Below are positions 7,793-15,469 of a stretch of DNA of 36,903 nt, piece after piece. This stretch comes from an uncultured Acidimicrobiaceae bacterium (GTDB taxonomy: Bacteria; Actinomycetota; Acidimicrobiia; Acidimicrobiales; RAAP-2), in contig CAITPI010000071.1 in assembly GCA_903894295.1 (NCBI GenBank), forward strand, positions 1 to 36,903, in the 5' to 3' direction. Position 1 is the first letter of the stretch. Each line of letters opens with the position of its first letter. The notes beneath the pieces were generated by a model. The model searched no databases. It saw nothing but the letters and a program-made list of their open reading frames with translations, and was not told where the DNA came from. The translations under genes were made by a program, and so were the position numbers.

Positions 7793-8818
7793 CTAGGTCG
7801 AACGCGGTGGCGGTGATGCGTACATGCGATCCACGTGGTGGGTGGTGAAGCCGATCGACCGATAGGTGGCCAGAGCGGCCATGTTGGTGGCGTCGACGTA
7901 GAGCATGCCCTCCGTTGCTCCGGCTTCGGTGAGGTGGTCCAGTCCGGCTTCGGTGAGGGCCTTGCCCAGCCCCCGGCCCTGGGCGTCCGGATCGACACTG
8001 ATGACGTAGATCTCGCCGAGGGTTCCGTTGACACCCTCATGCAACTTGGTCCAACAGGAACCGATGATCCGACCCTCCTCTTCGAGGATGAGGAACCCTT
8101 CCGGAGAGAACCATTCGAGGCCCTGACGGGCCAGGAGGTCGGCCCGGGTCCACGACCCCTGGTCCGGGTGGCCGGCGAAGGCCCGGTTGTTGGCAACCAG
8201 CCACGCCGGTTCGTCCTGGTTGACGACGAAGGACCTCCAGGGGAGAGACCCCGGCCCGGCCATCGGGCGGGGGAGGGGACAGCGGAGCTGGAGGAGTTCA
8301 CGCTCGAGCCGGAAACCGAGGCGCTGGGCCACACGATCGGAGACGTCGTCTGCTCCGTAGACCCACCACTGGAGGTGGTGGGTCTTCTGGAAACGTTCGA
8401 CGCACGCCGAAAGCAGAACGCCTTCCATCCCGTCGGCACCGTTCAGGTCGTCAAGGTTCTGTTCGGCCCCAGGTTCCGCCGTAGCAACCGGTTGGTTGAT
8501 CGTTGGTCCGTGCCCGGCCGGCACCAGCAACTCGACGGTGGCGACCGGTCCGGTCTCGGTGCGGACGGCCGTCGAGACAAGGGCAAATCCACAGCGCCCA
8601 TCCGGGTCTTCGACCACGAGCACCTCGGGAGGCCCGGGAGTGGATCCGGACACGATCCCTTCGATGGCGAGCAGCCGTTCGTCGCTCAGGACCGGATGTC
8701 CCCGATGTGCGGCGATGTCGCCGACCAACGCCAGCACGTGGTGGCGAACCGGTCCGAGTGCCGTCCATGCCAGCGACCACCCCAATGGTGCACGCAGGGG
8801 TGAACGGGCGTCCTTCAC
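7793..8818 (-). CDS. mshD: Mycothiol synthase
   Basis: Acetyl-CoA:Cys-GlcN-Ins acetyltransferase, the last step in making mycothiol, the actinobacterial thiol. The 341-residue protein is a tandem GNAT. The N-terminal copy is weak. The C-terminal copy has the acetyl-CoA loop VDPDAQGRGLGKALTEAGL preceded by SCWTKLHEG and GEIYVISV, and followed by LYVDATNMAALATYRSIGF, which is close to the MshD signature. It marks the genome as actinobacterial. The start is GTG 8818, six bases after TAGCGT on the same strand. The gene is divergent from nth with only 29 bases between start codons. Confidence 0.92.
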   Translation of the reverse strand: MKDARSPLRAPLGWSLAWTALGPVRHHVLALVGDIAAHRGHPVLSDERLLAIEGIVSGSTPGPPEVLVVEDPDGRCGFALVSTAVRTETGPVATVELLVPAGHGPTINQPVATAEPGAEQNLDDLNGADGMEGVLLSACVERFQKTHHLQWWVYGADDVSDRVAQRLGFRLERELLQLRCPLPRPMAGPGSLPWRSFVVNQDEPAWLVANNRAFAGHPDQGSWTRADLLARQGLEWFSPEGFLILEEEGRIIGSCWTKLHEGVNGTLGEIYVISVDPDAQGRGLGKALTEAGLDHLTEAGATEGMLYVDATNMAALATYRSIGFTTHHVDRMYASPPPRST

Positions 8819-8824
8819 GTCATG

Positions 8825-8830
8825 ACGCTA
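8825..8830 (-). promoter_or_regulatory. -10 hexamer TAGCGT of mshD
   Basis: TAGCGT (minus strand) is six bases before GTG 8818. Only four bases separate it from the nth -10 on the other strand, so the two promoters should compete for polymerase. Confidence 0.52.
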
Positions 8831-8834
8831 CCGC

Positions 8835-8840
8835 TACTGT
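8835..8840 (+). promoter_or_regulatory. -10 hexamer TACTGT of nth
   Basis: TACTGT is seven bases before ATG 8848, predicting a leaderless nth mRNA. It sits back to back with the mshD -10. Confidence 0.52.
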
Positions 8841-8847
8841 GCCCACC

Positions 8848-9498
8848 ATGAGCCGACCCCGAACGCCGGCCGGACGAGCGCGCCGGACCAACGAACTGCT
8901 CGCTGTGGAGTATCCCGGCTCGGCCCGGGAGTTGTGCGCCCTCACGTACTCGAACCCGTTCGAGTTGCTGGTGGCCACGATCCTCTCGGCCCAGTGCACC
9001 GATGAGCGGGTCAACATGACCACGCCGGGACTCTTCGCCCGATTCCCGGATGCGGCGAGCCTGGCCCGGGCCGAAGCGTCGGACGTCGAGGAACTGGTGC
9101 ACTCCACCGGCTTCTACCGGGCCAAAGCCAGGAATCTCATCGGTATGGCCCAGGGCCTCGTCGGCCGCTTTGGCGGGGAGGTCCCGACCCGGAGGGAGGA
9201 CCTCGTGACCCTGCCGGGTGTGGGTCGCAAGACGGCGAACGTGATCCGTTCGGTGGCCTTCGACCTCCCGGGCCTGCCGGTCGACACCCACGTCCTGCGT
9301 CTGTCCCGACGTCTGGGCCTGACCGTCTCGGACGATCCGGTGGCGGTCGAACACGTGTTGAACGCCATGATTCCAGCCCGGGACCGGGGGGTCTTCAGCC
9401 TCCGGATGATCCTCCATGGCCGGGCGGTCTGTGGGGCCCGACGACCGCATTGCGAACTTTGCGTGCTGGCTTCGTTCTGCCCGTCCCGGGAGACCTGA
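8848..9498 (+). CDS. nth: Endonuclease III (DNA glycosylase/AP lyase)
   Basis: Base-excision repair enzyme that removes oxidised pyrimidines and cuts at the abasic site. The 216-residue protein has the helix-hairpin-helix LPGVGRKTANVI with catalytic Lys128, the catalytic Asp146 in LPVDTHVLRL, and a complete 4Fe-4S cluster loop with cysteines 195, 202, 205 and 211 (C-x6-C-x2-C-x5-C). Length is normal for Nth. The frame is open far upstream, but ATG 8848 is set by the TACTGT hexamer and by the extent of homology. No partner gene is nearby; mshD is divergent and may share regulation. Confidence 0.95.
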   Translation: MSRPRTPAGRARRTNELLAVEYPGSARELCALTYSNPFELLVATILSAQCTDERVNMTTPGLFARFPDAASLARAEASDVEELVHSTGFYRAKARNLIGMAQGLVGRFGGEVPTRREDLVTLPGVGRKTANVIRSVAFDLPGLPVDTHVLRLSRRLGLTVSDDPVAVEHVLNAMIPARDRGVFSLRMILHGRAVCGARRPHCELCVLASFCPSRET

Positions 9499-9603
9499 AC
9501 CACTCCGGCCGCCACCCCCGATCAACGCGCCGACGCGGTCCGGAGAGGGGTCACGCCACTGCATCGACACCTCGAAGTTGGCCCGGAAGTTGGCTTCGGG
9601 GCG

Positions 9604-9629
9604 CCTTGCATGTTTCTGCATAGGCAAGG
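9604..9629 (+). terminator. Imperfect hairpin about 105 bases after nth
   Basis: CCTTGC-ATG pairs with CAT-(AG bulge)-GCAAGG around a six-base loop TTTCTG, nine base pairs in all. It may end nth transcripts or form part of a structured 3' UTR. No U tract. Confidence 0.35.
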
Positions 9630-9630
9630 G

Positions 9631-9659
9631 ATGACTGGCAAAACGCGGATGGCTATGGT
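9631..9659 (+). promoter_or_regulatory. Intergenic promoter candidate (ATGACT - 17 bp - TATGGT)
   Basis: A -35-like ATGACT (9631-9636) and -10 TATGGT (9654-9659) are separated by 17 bases in a locally A+T-richer stretch, and no coding start follows at leaderless distance. It would drive transcription from about 9666 into the hairpin region. Confidence 0.42.
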
Positions 9660-9665
9660 GAAATA

Positions 9666-9767
9666 GTTTCATCGGAACCGGTTCCCGCCAACTGGTTCCG
9701 CCAACAGTGGTGGAGGGATCCGCCGCCCGCCCCACTGGCGCAAAGGCACCCTCCGGGGTGCCTTTGC
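9666..9767 (+). ncRNA. Candidate small RNA, about 100 nt, in the nth / coiled-coil gene gap
   Basis: Between the promoter candidate ending at 9659 and the perfect hairpin ending at 9767 there is no plausible open frame. There are several pairings: the self-complementary GGAACCGGTTCC (9674-9685), CAGTGG/CCACTG (9705-9710 with 9732-9737), and the terminal 12-bp hairpin. This promoter-structure-terminator arrangement is what an intergenic sRNA looks like. It does not match SRP RNA (no GGAAGGNAGCA-type loop), tmRNA or 6S features I know. It could instead be only a structured 3' UTR or terminator region. Confidence 0.38.
9740..9767. terminator. Perfect 12-bp hairpin, likely bidirectional terminator
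   Basis: GCAAAGGCACCC and GGGTGCCTTTGC pair perfectly around the tetraloop TCCG. It is the strongest simple hairpin in the window and lies between nth (+) and the small coiled-coil gene (-), both of which read towards it. The AAA/TTT at the stem base gives a short U-rich 3' arm in both directions. Confidence 0.7.
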
Positions 9768-9937
9768 TGCGCCCGGGGTTCAATGCGGGGTTGGGTGTCG
9801 GCTTCGGCGGGCCTTGCGTTGCCCGATCGCCGGTTTCCCGTCGTCCGTTTGCCGTGGACGAAGTGACCCACACGTTGGCCGTCTCGTCCGGCCAGTTGCG
9901 CCCGGGCTGTTCTCCCGATGTACCGACCGGTGCACCC

Positions 9938-10135
9938 TCAGGCCCGACCGAGGGAGCGGGCCAGTTTGGCCAGCCGCCGGTTGGCGTTGTCGAGGGCCCG
10001 TTCCACCCCGAAGAGTTCGCGGGCCGTGTCCTCGTCCTTCTCGGCGTTGGCTGCTTCGGCGTGCGCCGTGATCCGACGGGTGAGATCCTCGAGTGCGGTC
10101 GAAAGCGATGACAGTTCAGCGGAACGCGGGTCCAT
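9938..10135 (-). CDS. Small coiled-coil protein of unknown function (65 aa)
   Basis: I do not recognise a named family. The 65-residue product is predicted to be almost entirely helical, with heptad-like Leu/Ala spacing (LSTALEDLTRRI, then VERALDNANRRLAKLARSLG) and high charge, so a short coiled coil is likely. There is no signal peptide, membrane segment or cysteine. Support for a real gene comes from a sensible ATG at 10135 six bases after CATGAT, divergent placement from hisD with its own promoter, and the strong hairpin downstream at 9740-9767. The opposite-strand frame across it has no protein-like features. Confidence 0.62.
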   Translation of the reverse strand: MDPRSAELSSLSTALEDLTRRITAHAEAANAEKDEDTARELFGVERALDNANRRLAKLARSLGRA

Positions 10136-10141
10136 GGAGTG

Positions 10142-10147
10142 ATCATG
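10142..10147 (-). promoter_or_regulatory. -10 hexamer CATGAT of the small coiled-coil gene
   Basis: CATGAT (minus strand) is six bases before ATG 10135. It keeps A2 and T6 of TANNNT but not T1, so it is weaker than its neighbours. Confidence 0.35.
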
Positions 10148-10176
10148 ACACCCCCGGCCGCCCGGAGTGGCTCCGG

Positions 10177-10182
10177 TAAGGT
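10177..10182 (+). promoter_or_regulatory. -10 hexamer TAAGGT of the his operon
   Basis: TAAGGT is nine bases before ATG 10192, so the his mRNA should start at the start codon or with a leader of only two or three bases. This leaves no room for a his attenuator or T-box. Confidence 0.55.
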
Positions 10183-10191
10183 GGGGACGTC

Positions 10192-11490
10192 ATGATCCTG
10201 CACCAAATCGATCTCCGGGGTTTCCGCGGTGATGAAGCTGCCTGGCGCCAACGACTTCCCCGTCCTGTAGACGAGCAAGACCGTTCATCGGCCGCCGTCG
10301 CCGAGATTCTTTCCGATGTCCGAACCCATGGCGACGAAGCGTTGCGCCGGCTGACCGCCCGCTTTGACGGGGTCGACCTTGACCGGTTGCAGGTTCCCCC
10401 GGCCGAAGCGTTGGCCGCCCTCTCCCGCCTTCCGGCCGATTGGCGGCGGGCTCTCGAGGTGGCCCACGAACGACTCGTGGCCTACAACGAGCACGAGGCG
10501 CAACCGGCTCCACCCCCGTTCGAACTCGACGGCGTGACCGTCGAGCATCTCATCCGGCCCATGGCCCGGGCCGGGTGCTACGCCCCGGGAGGCCGGGCCC
10601 GCTATCCCTCCACCGTCCTGATGTGTGCCGTCGCCGCCCGGGTGGCCGGGGTGCCCGAAGTTGTGCTCTGCGTCCCTCCCGGGCCGGATGGTCGACTCGA
10701 TGATTCGGTTCTGGCCGCGGCGGCCATCGCCGGTGTCGACGAGATCTACTCGGTGGGCGGGGCCCAGGCGATTGCCGCCATGGCGTTTGGCACCGAGAGC
10801 ATCCCTGCGGTCGAAGTGATCGTCGGCCCCGGGAACCGTTACGTTGCCGAGGCCAAACGACAGGTCTCCGGCGTGGTGGGCGTCGCCTCGGCCTTCGCCG
10901 GCCCCTCCGAGGTCGTTGTGATCGCCGGCGAAGATGCCGACCCGGCGCTGGTGGCGATCGATCTTGTGGTTCAGGCCGAGCACGGACCGGACGGACTGGC
11001 CTGGTTGGTGACCTGGTCAGCGGCGATGGCCGACGCCGTCGACGCTGCCGTGGCCGGGATCGTCGAAAACTCGCCCCGTCGGACCGACCTTGAGGCCACC
11101 CTGGGCTCGGGCGGCTACACGGTTCTCGTCGATGGTCCAGGCGAGGCCTGTCAGGTGGCCAACGTGGTGGCCCCCGAGCATCTGGAACTCATGGTTGATG
11201 ATCCCGAAGCCCTGCTGGACGGCATCTCGGCGGCCGGCGCCATCTTCCTTGGCCCGTCGTCTCCGGCCAGCATGGGCGACTACCTCGCCGGGCCGAGCCA
11301 TGTCCTCCCGACGAACCGGAGTGCCCGGTTTTCGAGTGCGCTCCGGGTGGACGACTTCCGCCGCCACATCCATGCGGTGCGGGTCCGGCCGGAGGCCATC
11401 GAGAGCCTCGGGGGCCATGTCGAAGTGCTGGCCACGGTGGAAGGGCTGCCCGCCCACGCCGATTCGATTGCCCGACGGCGCACGTCCTGA
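10192..11490 (+). CDS. hisD: Histidinol dehydrogenase
   Basis: Zn-dependent NAD enzyme oxidising L-histidinol to L-histidine in two steps. The 432-residue protein has the family blocks GCYAPGGRARYPS (128-140), VGPGNRYVAEAKR (211-223), FAGPSEVVVIA (235-245), the metal-binding Gln261/His264 in QAEHGPDG, and the catalytic Glu329-His330 in APEHLEL. It heads the his cluster and is followed two bases after its stop by hisC. ATG 10192 gives the usual length and lies nine bases after TAAGGT. Confidence 0.96.
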   Translation: MILHQIDLRGFRGDEAAWRQRLPRPVDEQDRSSAAVAEILSDVRTHGDEALRRLTARFDGVDLDRLQVPPAEALAALSRLPADWRRALEVAHERLVAYNEHEAQPAPPPFELDGVTVEHLIRPMARAGCYAPGGRARYPSTVLMCAVAARVAGVPEVVLCVPPGPDGRLDDSVLAAAAIAGVDEIYSVGGAQAIAAMAFGTESIPAVEVIVGPGNRYVAEAKRQVSGVVGVASAFAGPSEVVVIAGEDADPALVAIDLVVQAEHGPDGLAWLVTWSAAMADAVDAAVAGIVENSPRRTDLEATLGSGGYTVLVDGPGEACQVANVVAPEHLELMVDDPEALLDGISAAGAIFLGPSSPASMGDYLAGPSHVLPTNRSARFSSALRVDDFRRHIHAVRVRPEAIESLGGHVEVLATVEGLPAHADSIARRRTS

Positions 11491-11492
11491 CT

Positions 11493-12572
11493 GTGGATTC
11501 CTGGCCGAACCTTCGTCCCGACCTGGCTGCCCTGGAGGGCTATCACTCGCCCCAGGTCGAGGTCGACGTGCGACTCAACACCAACGAGTCGCCCTACCCG
11601 CCACCCGCCGAGTGGCTGGAGCGGGTCGCCCGGGCCACCCTTGACATCGGGTTTCACCGCTATCCGGACCGCTCGGCGACGACCTTGCGGGACGCCCTGG
11701 CCCATCACCATGGCGTGTCGGCCGGGGAGATCTTCTGTGCCAACGGATCGAACGAGGTGCTGCAACTGCTGTTCCTCGCCTTTGGCGGTCCCGGGCGTTC
11801 GGTCGGCCTGTTCGAACCGACCTACACACTGCATGCCCACATCGCCCGCCTGACCGGAACGAACGTGGTCCCGGCCCAACGGGACGGGACGTTCGCCATC
11901 CCCGAGGAAGCCAAGGCCAAGGTGCTCGAGCGGCAACCGGCCCTCGTGTTCCTGTGTTCTCCGAACAACCCGACCGGGGCGGCCGAGAGCCGCCAGACGG
12001 TGGAAGGCCTGCTGGCGGCCACCGCCTCCTGGGGTGGTTTGGTGGTGGTCGACGAGGCCTACGGGCAGTTCGCCCCATGGAGCGCCATCGATCTCCGCCG
12101 GGAAGATGTACCGGGGAGTGAGCGCCTCGTGGTGGTGCGGACCTTCTCCAAGACGTGGTCGATGGCCGGCCTCCGGTTGGGCTACCTGGTCGCCGATCCC
12201 CGGGTGGTGGCCGCCATGGACCTTGTGGCGTTGCCCTACCACCTCGACGCCTGGAAGCAGCAGGCCGGAACGATGGCCCTCGAGTATGTCGACGACATGA
12301 ACCAGGCGGTGGAGCGGATCAGGAGCGAACGGCAACGGGTCGTCGAAGCCCTCGGAGGCCTGAAGGTGACCCAGTGGCCCACCGATGCCAACTTTGTCCT
12401 GTTCGCTCCGGAGGGAGTGTCGGCCGACACGGTCTGGGAGAAACTCCTTTTACGTTCGGTCCTCGTGCGAAACTGCTCGTCCTGGCCCGGTCTTGAAGGT
12501 TGCCTGCGGGTGACGATCGGCCGGCCCGACGAGAACGACCGGTTCCTGGAAGCCATGAAGGAGATTCTCTGA
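11493..12572 (+). CDS. hisC: Histidinol-phosphate aminotransferase
   Basis: PLP-dependent fold type I aminotransferase making histidinol phosphate from imidazole acetol phosphate with glutamate. Conserved blocks in the 359-residue protein are LNTNESPYPP, the PLP-contacting CSPNNPTG (155-162), VVVDEAYGQF, and RTFSKTWSMAGLRLGY with the Schiff-base Lys220. The start is GTG 11493, two bases after the hisD stop, and its stop shares a base with the hisB start (TGATG). Class II aminotransferases can be broad, but operon context fixes the role. Confidence 0.95.
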   Translation: MDSWPNLRPDLAALEGYHSPQVEVDVRLNTNESPYPPPAEWLERVARATLDIGFHRYPDRSATTLRDALAHHHGVSAGEIFCANGSNEVLQLLFLAFGGPGRSVGLFEPTYTLHAHIARLTGTNVVPAQRDGTFAIPEEAKAKVLERQPALVFLCSPNNPTGAAESRQTVEGLLAATASWGGLVVVDEAYGQFAPWSAIDLRREDVPGSERLVVVRTFSKTWSMAGLRLGYLVADPRVVAAMDLVALPYHLDAWKQQAGTMALEYVDDMNQAVERIRSERQRVVEALGGLKVTQWPTDANFVLFAPEGVSADTVWEKLLLRSVLVRNCSSWPGLEGCLRVTIGRPDENDRFLEAMKEIL

Positions 12573-13186
12573 TGTCCGAAACGCTTGAACCGGTCCGCCG
12601 TCGGGCCTCTGTGGCCCGCACCACCAAGGAGACGTCGATCGACATCGATCTGGTCATCGACGGGAGCGGGGTGACCGAGGTGGACACCGGTCTTCCCTTC
12701 TTCGACCACATGCTCTCCCAGTTGGGCCGCCACGGTGGCTTTGACCTGCGCATTGCCGCTGAGGGGGACCTTGAAGTGGACACCCACCACACCATCGAGG
12801 ACGTCGGACTGGCGCTCGGCGGGGTGTTGGCCGAGGCGTTGGGCGACAAGTCGGGCGTTCGCCGGTTCGGCTCGGTGGCGGTCCCGCTCGATGAGGCACT
12901 GATCCAGGTGGCGCTGGACCTTTCCGGCCGGCCGTTCCTCGCCTATGACCTCGAGTTCGGTCCCGAACCGCTGGCCCTCGGCCAACCCGGCTTCGATCCC
13001 CAGTTGGCCGAGGAGTTCTGGCGGGCGGTGGTGACCACCGCCGGCATCACCCTGCACATCCGTCTGTTGGCGGGGAAGAACACCCACCACATGCTGGAAG
13101 CGTCGTTCAAGGCGGTGGCGAGGGCCCTCAGGGATGCCGTCGCCCGGGAGGGCGAGGGGATCCCGTCCACCAAAGGTGTCCTGTGA
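12572..13186 (+). CDS. hisB: Imidazoleglycerol-phosphate dehydratase
   Basis: Mn-dependent dehydratase making imidazole acetol phosphate. The 204-residue monofunctional form lacks the histidinol-phosphatase domain of enterobacterial HisB. It has GLPFFDHMLSQLGRH, the first metal motif THHTIEDVG and the second NTHHMLEASFK, with the typical C-terminal STKGVL. ATG 12572 overlaps the hisC stop by one base; the frame is open further upstream inside hisC but homology begins here. hisH follows after 42 bases. No histidinol-phosphatase gene is visible in the window. Confidence 0.95.
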   Translation: MSETLEPVRRRASVARTTKETSIDIDLVIDGSGVTEVDTGLPFFDHMLSQLGRHGGFDLRIAAEGDLEVDTHHTIEDVGLALGGVLAEALGDKSGVRRFGSVAVPLDEALIQVALDLSGRPFLAYDLEFGPEPLALGQPGFDPQLAEEFWRAVVTTAGITLHIRLLAGKNTHHMLEASFKAVARALRDAVAREGEGIPSTKGVL

Positions 13187-13228
13187 TGGCGGGCCGTCGG
13201 TGAACGAAGACGTGGCCCCCGAAGCGCC

Positions 13229-13855
13229 ATGATCGCCGTGCTGGACTACGGCATCGGCAACCTGCGATCGGCCGAGAAGGCACTGTGCTGGCTGGGAGCC
13301 GACGCGAAGCTGGTGACCGATCCCGGCGAGGCGGCGAGGTCCGACGGGCTGGTTCTGCCCGGGGTCGGGGCGTTCGGTCCCGCCGCCCGGGCCCTGCGGG
13401 AGCGGGGCCTTGACGAGGTGGTGGAGGAAGCCGCCTCCACAGGTGTTCCCCTGCTCGGGATCTGCGTGGGCTTCCAGCTCCTCTTTGAGGGTTCCGACGA
13501 GGATCCGGGAGAACCCGGACTTGGTTTGTTGCCGGGGCGGGTCCGACCCCTCCCGGCGGGCGTGAAGAAGCCGCAGATGCAGTGGAACCAGCTGCACCGT
13601 CCAGACGGGATGGCTTCTGCGTCCGGGTTGTGGGGGGAGATTCCCGAGGCGTCGTGGGTCTACTTCGTCCATTCGTTCGCCCCGGAGATCACGGAAGACA
13701 CCGTGATGACCTGCGAGTACGGGGGTCCGGTGGCCGCCGCGGCCGAACGGGGAAGTCTCTGGGGTACCCAGTTCCACCCGGAAAAGTCGGGTCGGGTCGG
13801 TCTCGCCATCCTCGCCAACTTCGTCCGCCACGTCGAGAGCCACAGGAGGCCGTGA
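13229..13855 (+). CDS. hisH: Imidazole glycerol phosphate synthase, glutaminase subunit
   Basis: Class I glutamine amidotransferase that feeds ammonia to HisF. The 208-residue protein carries the N-terminal DYGIGNLRS, the oxyanion strand LPGVGAFG, the nucleophile Cys79 in LLGICVGFQLLF, and the His183/Glu185 pair in TQFHPEKSG. ATG 13229 gives the canonical N-terminus. Its stop shares a base with the hisA start (TGATG), and the sequence AGGAGG at 13844-13849 inside the hisH end is a strong ribosome-binding site for hisA. Confidence 0.95.
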   Translation: MIAVLDYGIGNLRSAEKALCWLGADAKLVTDPGEAARSDGLVLPGVGAFGPAARALRERGLDEVVEEAASTGVPLLGICVGFQLLFEGSDEDPGEPGLGLLPGRVRPLPAGVKKPQMQWNQLHRPDGMASASGLWGEIPEASWVYFVHSFAPEITEDTVMTCEYGGPVAAAAERGSLWGTQFHPEKSGRVGLAILANFVRHVESHRRP

Positions 13856-14658
13856 TGGACCTGTATCCGGCCATCGACCTGATGGATGGGGCAGCGGTGC
13901 GCCTTCGGCAAGGTGACTTCGACCGGCGCCAAGGCTATGGCGACCCCCGGGAGCTGGCCCACTCGTGGGACGAAGCCGGCATCAACTGGTTGCACGTGGT
14001 CGACCTCGATGCCGCCCGTCGGGGCGAGCCGGTCCACCGTGACCTGATCAGGGAACTGGCCCGCGATCTCCGCTGCCAGGTGCAGACCGGCGGGGGAATC
14101 CGCACCGAGGCCGACGTCGACGGTCTCCTGGAGGCTGGGGTGGACCGTGTGATTCTCGGCACGGTGGCCCTCGAGGATCCGGCGTTGACCCGTCGGGTGG
14201 CCGAGCGTTATCCCGGTCGGGTGGCCCTGGGGCTGGACTATCGCCAGGACCCGTCGGGACGGCAGGAAGTGGCGGTCCGGGGCTGGGAGCAGGGGGCCGG
14301 GCGAAGTGTGCAGGACGTGCTGGCGGAGATGGCCGACCTGCCGCTGGCCGCCCTCGTCGTGACCGCCATCGCCCGTGACGGCATGCTCCAGGGCCCCGAC
14401 ATCGAGGGTCTCGAGGGCGTCCTCGCCACGACGGCCATTCCGTTGATCGCGTCGGGTGGCGTGAGCAGTGTCGCCGACCTGGAAGGTCTCGCCCGACTGT
14501 CGGTGGCGACCCCACCCCTGACGACTGCCGGGCCGGACCCCGGGGAGGTCGAACCGGGTCTGCGGCGTGGGCTGGCTGGAGCGATTACCGGACGGGCGCT
14601 CGTCGATGGGCGCTTCAGCGTGGAGGAGGGGATGGCGGCATGCAAAGCGTCCGCGTGA
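13855..14658 (+). CDS. hisA: Phosphoribosylformimino-AICAR-phosphate (ProFAR) isomerase
   Basis: TIM-barrel isomerase for the fourth histidine step. The 267-residue protein begins [20 protein letters not shown] with the catalytic Asp, has LQTGGGIR-like VQTGGGIR, the second acid in [15 protein letters not shown], and the phosphate loop IASGGVSS. It is about 25 residues longer than usual because of a Pro/Gly-rich insertion (starting near [13 protein letters not shown]) between the beta-7 loop and the last strand GAITGRAL. A separate trpF occurs at 21151, so a dual PriA role is not needed. The start is ATG 13855 after AGGAGG; the gene overlaps hisF by 19 bases. Confidence 0.93.
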   Translation: MDLYPAIDLMDGAAVRLRQGDFDRRQGYGDPRELAHSWDEAGINWLHVVDLDAARRGEPVHRDLIRELARDLRCQVQTGGGIRTEADVDGLLEAGVDRVILGTVALEDPALTRRVAERYPGRVALGLDYRQDPSGRQEVAVRGWEQGAGRSVQDVLAEMADLPLAALVVTAIARDGMLQGPDIEGLEGVLATTAIPLIASGGVSSVADLEGLARLSVATPPLTTAGPDPGEVEPGLRRGLAGAITGRALVDGRFSVEEGMAACKASA

Positions 14659-15413
14659 TCCCCTGCCTTGACGTCGATGACGGCCGGGTGGTCAAAGGGG
14701 TCCGGTTCGTCGATCTTTTCGACGCCGGTGACCCGGTCGAGCTGGCCACCCGCTACGACGAACAAGGCGCCGACGAGTTGGTGTTCCTCGACATCACGGC
14801 CTCGTCGGACCGCCGGGCCACGATGGTCGACGTCGTGGAAAGGACCGCCGAGGCGGTGTTCATCCCGCTGACCGTCGGCGGGGGAGTTCGGGCCGTCGGT
14901 GACGCCCGGCGGCTCCTGCGGGCCGGCGCCGACAAGGTGGGCGTCAACACGGCGGCCGTTGACCGGCCGGCACTGGTCGCCGAGATCGCCGAGGAGTTCG
15001 GTCGCCAGTGTGTGGTGGTCGCCATCGATGCCCGCCGTTGCTCGTCCGAAGGAGCGCCACCGCGCTGGGAAGTGTTCACCCATGGCGGCCGAACGGCCAC
15101 CGGACTCGACGTGTTGGCGTGGGCGGAGCAGTGCGTTGCGCTCGGAGCAGGCGAGTTGCTGGTGACCTCGATGGACCGGGACGGAACCCGGGACGGATTC
15201 GACCTCGAACTCATGGCCGCCATCTCGAAGCGGTGTGACGTTCCCCTGGTGGCCTCGGGTGGGGTGGGCTCCCTCGCCCACCTGGTCGAAGGAGCCACCG
15301 TGGGCGGGGTGGATGCCGTGCTGGCGGCGTCGATCTTCCATCTGGGCGAGTTCACCGTGGCCGAGGCCAAAGCGGCGCTGGCGGCCGCCGGTGTCACGGT
15401 CCGACCGGCCTGA
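14640..15413 (+). CDS. hisF: Imidazole glycerol phosphate synthase, cyclase subunit
   Basis: Cyclase partner of HisH, producing imidazole glycerol phosphate and AICAR. The 257-residue TIM barrel has [18 protein letters not shown] with the first catalytic Asp, [19 protein letters not shown], the second catalytic Asp in [13 protein letters not shown], and VASGGVGS. Length is typical. The start ATG 14640 lies 19 bases inside the hisA end, behind a purine-rich GGAGGAGGGG. The stop precedes a 56-base gap and a GroES-like gene with its own -10. Confidence 0.95.
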   Translation: MQSVRVIPCLDVDDGRVVKGVRFVDLFDAGDPVELATRYDEQGADELVFLDITASSDRRATMVDVVERTAEAVFIPLTVGGGVRAVGDARRLLRAGADKVGVNTAAVDRPALVAEIAEEFGRQCVVVAIDARRCSSEGAPPRWEVFTHGGRTATGLDVLAWAEQCVALGAGELLVTSMDRDGTRDGFDLELMAAISKRCDVPLVASGGVGSLAHLVEGATVGGVDAVLAASIFHLGEFTVAEAKAALAAAGVTVRPA

Positions 15414-15454
15414 GAACGTGCCGCCGGGCCGCCCGGCCCGGCAGGCAAAGGCGC

Positions 15455-15460
15455 TAGCCT
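15455..15460 (+). promoter_or_regulatory. -10 hexamer TAGCCT of the GroES-like gene
   Basis: TAGCCT is nine bases before GTG 15470. It suggests an internal promoter in the his-trp cluster, so hisI-trpE could be expressed apart from hisD-F. Confidence 0.45.
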
Positions 15461-15469
15461 GAAAGCCCT

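Larger units (their letters stand above)
9499..9937. other. 439-bp intergenic region
   Basis: The longest non-coding stretch of the window. It holds the 9604-9629 hairpin, the promoter candidate at 9631-9659, the candidate small RNA and the strong hairpin at 9740-9767. From about 9770 to 9937 I see no feature; open frames crossing it have no recognisable protein features. Confidence 0.6.

Noticed and set aside
9707-10111. Plus-strand open frame of 134 codons in the nth-hisD gap
   Set aside because: Starts inside the candidate small RNA, runs through the perfect hairpin and opposite the 65-aa coiled-coil gene; Gly/Pro-rich with no protein-like pattern.
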